A stretch of 64,000 bases of DNA from a virus. Positions within the stretch are counted from its first letter, which is position 1, and the number at the start of each line of letters is the position of its first letter. Of the stretch, positions 58,710 to 64,000 are shown one piece after another. The stretch covers positions 16,074 through 80,073 of IMG/VR virus record IMGVR_UViG_3300026097_000017, one strand, 5' to 3'. A model generated the notes under the pieces. The model did not search any database. It was not told the origin of the DNA and saw nothing but the letters and a program-made list of their open reading frames with translations. Both the position numbers and the translations under genes were made by a program.

Positions 58710-60629
58710 TTAAAACTGTCCGACGATTTCGTTAAATTCAACACCAGATCTCACCGCAACGAAATTCAACTGAATGAAGTTGATAGAACGGTTCGGTTTG
58801 ATATAAATGTCGCCGACAAACTGATTACTGTCAATAATCTCAGCAGTATTGTTTGTTTCATCCGCAACTACACGGAAATCTACAATACCTCTACGAGCTT
58901 GTACAGTTCTCAAGTATGGTTCGATCAGATTAACAAACTGCTGTCTAGTAAACTCATCGTTGAACTCGAACAGTGAAGACTCAGCTGCAGCTGCGATTGC
59001 TTCTTCGATGGTAATAAACAGTCTACGAACGTTGATACGATCAAACGCAGAAGCACGTCCCAACAGAGTCTTATCGCCGAACAAGAGAGTTCCTTGATTG
59101 GGGAAAGTTACAATTGGGTTGACACCATTCTTGTAAAGAGTGTCACGTTCTGCTTTCCTAGGATTGAACGACAACTTACGCACATTCTTAATCCGTCCAC
59201 GATCAGTACCTGCTGGAGAGAACCAAGGATCTCTAACTTGATCAGTTCTGGCCATTACACCAGCCAGATCACCTGACATATTAGTGTAGCGATACACATC
59301 GTTATATTTGTCAAAGCGGTTTTTCCAAGCACTACCCATTATAGCGTATGAGCTTGATGGTAATGAGTTTCTATAAGTAACTACACTACTCGCTTCGCTA
59401 CCATTATTATCAACTACATCAGCACGTCTAGGTGAGAGCGTTACAAGAACGTCCTTACGCACTTCAGCAATATTGTTGATCATATGAGTAGCAATTGTTT
59501 GATCGCCTCGTGTTTCAATTAAGAAAGCAATATCCGCTTCATCTTCATTCTTGAAGTAATCAGAAGCTGTCACAACTTCAGAAGCAGTAGTATCAACACC
59601 ATCTGCCCCACCTGCCATTGAGCGAGTATGAGGAGCGAATGTATCAAACGTAGTAGCAGTAGAAAGTTCACTACCCCAGTTTGAAGAATCACCAGGATGA
59701 TCTAACCACCAAACATAACTTGAACGTCTGTTGACTACATCTTTGTAGTAATTTGATGCTCCAGTTTCATCTTTTGCATCAGAACCTTTAGAAACATTTT
59801 CAAATCTTTCTAGTACCTGATCCGCGACACCAGTCCAAAGTCCATCTTCATCAACAACAACTACGTGCAGCTCATCTACTGAAGAACCCTTTGTAGTTGC
59901 GTCAGGTGATGTTCCTGGAGCCCGATCTACTGAATCAAAGTATTCCCAACGTCTTGTTGGTGTACCACTATCAGAACTATTAATCACAATACCGTCTGTA
60001 TGAGCAGTAGCCAACGTCAATGACGTGTTACTGGTAATAGAGGAAACCTTAATTGTTTGTCCACCCAAAACAACCAGATCACCAACTACCAACTCTGATT
60101 CAAATATTGTGTTATTACCTGTCAATGTGGTACTGTTTGCAGTAACTGCAACATTACCAGTTAAGGTTGATTCAAAAGCGTCCGATCCTGAACACAAAGA
60201 AATTTTTAGTGAATTACCAAGCGCACCAGCATACTTGGCTGCAAAGACACCTGAGTTTCCAGATCCATCTTCGTAATTTTCTTCGTAATGAAGTTCATTT
60301 TTTACCAAAAGTCCTGTACCAGCTGTATTAGATCCAGTGGTGGCTTCTGATGTTGCGTTTAAAGCGTCTGATGCATAAGCACGAACTACATATAGCGCAC
60401 TTGCATAAGAAAGGAAATCAGCAGCAGCAAAAAAGTCCTGTGCATTATTAGCATTAGGTTTTTGAAAATTGCTTACTAATTCTTCTTCATTTGTTACAAG
60501 GACACGTTCTTCAACAGGTCCCCAACGAAACTGTCCAGCCAATCCTGCAGCGGAAGTTGCCACAGCTGGGACGATGGTGGTCAGATCAATTTCGCTAACA
60601 TTTACTCCTGGACTTACCTGCAGAGCCAT
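58710..60629 (-). CDS. 18: Tail sheath protein gp18
   Basis: A 639-residue protein (T4: 659). N-terminal SPGVNVSEIDL and C-terminal region (GTLLFGDKTLLG, FIQLNFVAVRSGVEF) are typical of contractile sheath proteins. It forms the contractile sheath. A perfect TATAAATA late promoter lies 47 bases upstream. Confidence 0.95.
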   Translation of the reverse strand: MALQVSPGVNVSEIDLTTIVPAVATSAAGLAGQFRWGPVEERVLVTNEEELVSNFQKPNANNAQDFFAAADFLSYASALYVVRAYASDALNATSEATTGSNTAGTGLLVKNELHYEENYEDGSGNSGVFAAKYAGALGNSLKISLCSGSDAFESTLTGNVAVTANSTTLTGNNTIFESELVVGDLVVLGGQTIKVSSITSNTSLTLATAHTDGIVINSSDSGTPTRRWEYFDSVDRAPGTSPDATTKGSSVDELHVVVVDEDGLWTGVADQVLERFENVSKGSDAKDETGASNYYKDVVNRRSSYVWWLDHPGDSSNWGSELSTATTFDTFAPHTRSMAGGADGVDTTASEVVTASDYFKNEDEADIAFLIETRGDQTIATHMINNIAEVRKDVLVTLSPRRADVVDNNGSEASSVVTYRNSLPSSSYAIMGSAWKNRFDKYNDVYRYTNMSGDLAGVMARTDQVRDPWFSPAGTDRGRIKNVRKLSFNPRKAERDTLYKNGVNPIVTFPNQGTLLFGDKTLLGRASAFDRINVRRLFITIEEAIAAAAESSLFEFNDEFTRQQFVNLIEPYLRTVQARRGIVDFRVVADETNNTAEIIDSNQFVGDIYIKPNRSINFIQLNFVAVRSGVEFNEIVGQF

Positions 60630-60675
60630 CTTATTCTCCCTAAAGTTATTATTAGCAACTTATTTGTTGTTCAGT

Positions 60676-60683
60676 TATTTATA
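60676..60683 (-). promoter_or_regulatory. Late promoter TATAAATA for gp18
   Basis: A perfect late core on the minus strand, 47 bases before the sheath gene, just after the terminase gene's end. Confidence 0.8.
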
Positions 60684-60697
60684 AATTGCCGTATTTT

Positions 60698-62317
60698 TTA
60701 TCCAATAGGGTCGTGATAGGTGAACCACCTAGTTCCTGAAGTATCAACAATTGATTCATCATCATGACCATCATTGATAATTCCGAAGGGGAGCATTTCA
60801 TTTTCGTAATTGTCTTCATGTTCTTGAGCTAATTTTCTACGAACATCCAAATCAGTTAATTCTTTAAAGTATGTTTGCGATGACATCCATGCAAACAAAA
60901 CACAAGTCATTACCAAATCATCATGATGCCCTTGTTCTGCCTCATACGACCCACCACGTTGCGTAAAACTAGAAAGTTCAGCAACAGTATCAAAATCGTT
61001 AATAATCAGTTGATCATTTTCGATCAACGTCTTTAAGTTTGAACAACCAATTTTCTTTACAGATTTCGTTGTTCGAACACCTAATTGGGAGTTCTTTCCG
61101 AAGCCACCCCCTAACTGCTGTCCGCCTCTACCCATGGGTGTGGTTGACATCATGTTTTCGTATTCTAAGTCATTATATAGTGCATCAGCGACTTGCCCAC
61201 CAATATCGTTGATCTCTACTAAAATAAAAGCATCATTATACGCTTTTGCTATCTGGTGAATGACATTAGGAAACACCATCGGATTAATCATATTATTTTT
61301 GTACTTAGCAACTTGCCTGTATGGTATCTGAGAAATATCAAATACAGTGAACGCAGAGTAATCATTCCCAACACCACGAGCAACGTCAACTGTTATAGCA
61401 TAATTATGTCCAGCCGTAGGCTCTTCATAATAGTCGACTTCATTTTTTCTTACCTTTGGATCTCTATACGCAATTGATGAAATTTTCGATGCGTTAATGA
61501 GAGTGTGCGAAGAACCAATAAACTCACATTCAAATTCTTGACGGAACTGTTCTTCAGAGGTATTTTTGATTGTTTCCTCTCTCCACTTGTCATCCCTTCC
61601 TGGAACTTGTGACCAGTGAACGTCAATAGGAACGTATAAGGATCTTCGCTCAACAGCATCAGTCCACATTTTGTAAAAGTGATTCATTCCATTAGGAGTT
61701 GATACGATAATAACTTTTGATGTTTTACCTGAAGTCACCGTAGGATAAACTGAAGCAAAGAAGTCCTCAGCCATGTTTTGTGGTACGAACGCAAACTCAT
61801 CTAAGAAAATGAGGTTGAACGATCCGCCTCGAACAGCTGACGAAGAAGTTGCTGCTGCGAGTATTTTTGAACCATTCTCTAATTCAATGTTACCTTTGTT
61901 CCATACAACAACACCCTGTTGAAGCCACTTGGGTAAATGCTCATAAGCTATCTGGATTTTACCCAACAGTTCTCTTGCTAGTGAACCTTTGTTGGCTAAG
62001 ATGGCAATATTCTGTTGTTCGCTGAAAAGAATGACCCACAGCATATAAGCTGTTACAGTCGTAGACTTACCTGTCTGTCTAGGCAACTTATTAATGACGA
62101 AACGATTGTTCGCGAATGTTTCTACCATATCGCTTTGGTAGTCATACATTCTGAATTTAACCAAACCCTTGTCAATGTTTACAATCTTCACATATTTTTC
62201 AATAAAATAAACAGGATCTTTCATACATTTCATGTATTCCTCGATCTGCTTCTTAGTGAAGTCAACTGCTACATTGGATTTTTTTAGATTGGGGTTGCCA
62301 AGATAATTTTCACTCAT
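60698..62317 (-). CDS. 17: Terminase large subunit gp17
   Basis: About 539 residues (T4: 610). ATPase: Walker A-like LPRQTGKST, Walker B FNLIFLDEFAFVP. Nuclease: acidic residues in AITVDVARGVGNDYS, LVEINDIGGQ and GHHDDLVMT. It pumps and cuts the DNA. The start lies in a series of ATG codons (62317-62329) that overlap the end of gp16; 62317 (MSENYLG) is the most likely. Confidence 0.94.
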   Translation of the reverse strand: MSENYLGNPNLKKSNVAVDFTKKQIEEYMKCMKDPVYFIEKYVKIVNIDKGLVKFRMYDYQSDMVETFANNRFVINKLPRQTGKSTTVTAYMLWVILFSEQQNIAILANKGSLARELLGKIQIAYEHLPKWLQQGVVVWNKGNIELENGSKILAAATSSSAVRGGSFNLIFLDEFAFVPQNMAEDFFASVYPTVTSGKTSKVIIVSTPNGMNHFYKMWTDAVERRSLYVPIDVHWSQVPGRDDKWREETIKNTSEEQFRQEFECEFIGSSHTLINASKISSIAYRDPKVRKNEVDYYEEPTAGHNYAITVDVARGVGNDYSAFTVFDISQIPYRQVAKYKNNMINPMVFPNVIHQIAKAYNDAFILVEINDIGGQVADALYNDLEYENMMSTTPMGRGGQQLGGGFGKNSQLGVRTTKSVKKIGCSNLKTLIENDQLIINDFDTVAELSSFTQRGGSYEAEQGHHDDLVMTCVLFAWMSSQTYFKELTDLDVRRKLAQEHEDNYENEMLPFGIINDGHDDESIVDTSGTRWFTYHDPIG

Positions 62318-62750
62318 CATCATCCTCATCAGTCTTGCCTGAGATCAACCTATGTAAATCTGAAGTTGATCCGACAAATAACGAATTATGTGTTACATTG
62401 GTGTTATGTTCATTTTTAACTTCTTGATTGATGTCTTTATATTTTTTTGACAAATCAAGCAAGTCTTTGTTGGCAGAAGCAATAGTGTTGATTAGTTGAG
62501 CTATGACTTCATATGCTCTTGGTGATTCACCTTCACGTGCAATCATCATAATCCCATCAATGGCTTGCTGACCACGTTCGATTAATTCTCTGAGGTTTTG
62601 TCTAGCGTATTCAAAATCAGCATCAACTGATTGCTCACTATTTACAATTACTTCAGCTTTTTCTAATATTTCTTCCCCTTCCTCAATTACTTCATAAGCA
62701 GAGGCAGGGATATCAAAAACATTATTCAACTTCTCATCAACTGTAGCCAT
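62310..62750 (-). CDS. 16: Terminase small subunit gp16
   Basis: A 146-residue acidic helical protein (T4: 164), by position before gp17 and by its coiled-coil content. It regulates gp17 and recognises DNA for packaging. The C-terminus is very acidic (TDEDDDE) and overlaps the gp17 start. Confidence 0.85.
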   Translation of the reverse strand: MATVDEKLNNVFDIPASAYEVIEEGEEILEKAEVIVNSEQSVDADFEYARQNLRELIERGQQAIDGIMMIAREGESPRAYEVIAQLINTIASANKDLLDLSKKYKDINQEVKNEHNTNVTHNSLFVGSTSDLHRLISGKTDEDDDE

Positions 62751-62753
62751 GTT

Positions 62754-63614
62754 TTAAATATTCTCAGTTATACTCGTACTAAATCCAAAATCATCATCTG
62801 CGTCAATTTGACTTATTGGGACGGATAGGGCAGCATTACTTGTAGGAGTACCATCAGATTTTAATGCTGGTCTGGTGAACACATTACCCAATGGTTCAGT
62901 ATTACTTATAACGTTGTTAGAGATACCTGTTGTGACAGTTTGATTGTCAAACTCTAAATTAGGAATATTCAAATTAATTGTTGAAGACTTAATCAGTCCA
63001 GAACGATCTCTAACTGGTGGGAAGATGTATCCTTTAACAGTGAAATCTAACTGCCAAGTCAACGCTCTACGCTCCTCAAAATTGCCGTCATAGACATCTT
63101 CCGATGACACTGAGGTTAATATAGTTGGAACATCCAGATTAAGATCCATTTCAGGAATTAATCTCATTGTACTCATGAACTCAGGAGTAAAGAATGGAAG
63201 GATTTGTTCTAAGATCTGAGTACCATCTTCAGCATTCTTCACCAGAATATAAACTGAGAACTCAATATCATAGGGAACAGGCGAATACATCGCTTTTAAT
63301 GCTTTACTATCAGTCGTGGATAGTTTATAATGATTCTGTAAGGAATTTAAACGTCTTTCTGATGCATAGTTCATTGACGTCATTTCAAAACCAATTCTTG
63401 GTAATGTTACAGCAAACTTCTGATCATTTAAATCTGGGAAAGCGGTGACTCGTGCTAACCATTTCTGTTTTGGTCCATACGCAATCGGTACAGCAATCGT
63501 CTGTACTATGTTTCCTGAACTGTCTGTTCTGGCGACTTCAATATCATTAAACATGTTACCAATCATGATAACATATTTTCTTAGTGTACTGTGATAAAAT
63601 TTATGGCCAAACAT
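62754..63614 (-). CDS. 15: Tail terminator / sheath stabiliser gp15
   Basis: A 286-residue protein (T4: 272). MFGHKFYHSTLRKYVIMIGN matches the opening of T4 gp15 (MFGYFYNSSFRRYATLMGD), and IVEQILP-like ILEQILPFFTPEF and GYIFPPV are shared. It caps the tail and joins it to the head. Its start follows the gp14 stop directly. Confidence 0.9.
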   Translation of the reverse strand: MFGHKFYHSTLRKYVIMIGNMFNDIEVARTDSSGNIVQTIAVPIAYGPKQKWLARVTAFPDLNDQKFAVTLPRIGFEMTSMNYASERRLNSLQNHYKLSTTDSKALKAMYSPVPYDIEFSVYILVKNAEDGTQILEQILPFFTPEFMSTMRLIPEMDLNLDVPTILTSVSSEDVYDGNFEERRALTWQLDFTVKGYIFPPVRDRSGLIKSSTINLNIPNLEFDNQTVTTGISNNVISNTEPLGNVFTRPALKSDGTPTSNAALSVPISQIDADDDFGFSTSITENI

Positions 63615-64000
63615 TTAGTATTCCTGTACTTCCGAGAATGGATTTCGCTCAGAGAAATCAATAATTGAAAGTGACTGTTGCCTGTAATAATCGTTTTGAG
63701 CAAGTCCATCAATACTTTCAACATCAACACCAATCTGTACATTATCAGAATCAATACTTGCAGACTCAAATACAATACTGTCGCCATCTTCGCTGAGTAA
63801 TTTATTGCCGTCTTCAAGTAGAACTTCTGATGCACGGAGATCTAAACTTTCATTCAGTGCCATAGTGTCAATAGAAGTGTTGCCTGTAGCAAAACGCTCA
63901 CTAGAGAACTGGAACAATTCACAGCGCAATTCATAAGTATACAATGTACCGTGTGGGTAGAATGTTTCTTCATCTTCAACGAACTTCACTTCAAATACAG
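63615..64000 (-). CDS. 14: Neck protein gp14, C-terminal part (cut by window edge)
   Basis: The frame runs off the right edge at 64000; only about 128 residues are inside. The visible part (VFEVKFVEDEETFYP, later NTSIDTMALNESLD, IIDFSERNPFSEV) aligns in order with the C-terminal half of T4 gp14, and the gene precedes gp15 as in T4. A GTG at 63989 is inside this reading frame and is not the true start. Neck protein of the head-tail junction. Confidence 0.8.
   Translation of the reverse strand, partial: VFEVKFVEDEETFYPHGTLYTYELRCELFQFSSERFATGNTSIDTMALNESLDLRASEVLLEDGNKLLSEDGDSIVFESASIDSDNVQIGVDVESIDGLAQNDYYRQQSLSIIDFSERNPFSEVQEY

Noticed and set aside
1-64000. CRISPR arrays, insertion sequences, integrase or homing endonuclease genes
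   Set aside because: No regularly spaced repeats, terminal inverted repeats with transposase, integrase or GIY-YIG/HNH genes were seen in the translated sequence.

Overview
The window is part of the genome of a T4-like myovirus (tailed dsDNA phage, straight contractile-tail type), very probably one of the marine or aquatic T4-like phages. The evidence is the order and recognisable sequence of the T4 core genes: 14-15-16-17-18-19-20, 21-22-23-3-uvsY-uvsW, 55-47-46, 45-44-62-regA-43, uvsX-41 and 61. Marine-type accessory genes support this: Hsp20, peptide deformylase, class I ribonucleotide reductase, a RuvC-like nuclease, a very large nucleotidyltransferase mosaic and a collagen-like fibre. 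All recognised genes lie on the minus strand, so they are read from high to low coordinates, usually overlapping by 1-20 bases. A lipobox-bearing spanin pair indicates a Gram-negative host. No photosystem genes and no integrase were seen, so a cyanobacterial host is not shown.

Layout in the direction of transcription. 64000-48943: neck and tail completion (14, 15), terminase (16, 17), sheath (18), tube (19), portal (20), two fibre-like proteins (one collagen-like), prohead genes and protease (21), scaffold (22), major capsid (23), tail completion (3) and uvsY. These carry late promoters with a TAAATA core and strong hairpin terminators. 48943-38500: uvsW, late sigma factor 55, 47/46 nuclease, deformylase, a glycosyltransferase, clamp and clamp loader, regA, Hsp20, an endopeptidase and a rubrerythrin. 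38017-28400: DNA polymerase 43, an AT-hook membrane protein, a TET/JBP-like dioxygenase, a TET-associated-type glycosyltransferase, uvsX and helicase 41. 28400-15500: structural and unassigned proteins, including a KxDG ligase-like enzyme and the 1152-residue mosaic, then a spanin/holin-like lysis cassette. 15200-10400: primase 61, nrdA, a glutaredoxin-nrdB fusion and a RuvC-like nuclease. 10400-3500: a sugar activation and transfer cluster. 3500-1: early genes, two tRNAs, a structured noncoding RNA, a methyltransferase and small proteins.

Early genes are driven by a uniform promoter (TTGACT or TTGCTT, exactly 17 bases, TATAAT-like). Eight copies lie on the minus strand, a ninth is cut by the left edge, and one perfect copy points the wrong way (plus strand, 47033).

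The most interesting system is at 31.1-38.0 kb and 46.5 kb. DNA polymerase, the TET/JBP-like dioxygenase and the glycosyltransferase all end in nearly the same peptide (TLESFF, SLEGFF, TLEGFF), and sigma factor 55 has GIENFI near its end. In T4 the polymerase and gp55 C-termini bind the gp45 sliding clamp. I infer that this phage couples DNA base oxidation and glycosylation to the moving replication clamp. The target base is unknown, because no cytosine-C5 methyltransferase or pyrimidine hydroxymethylase was seen here.
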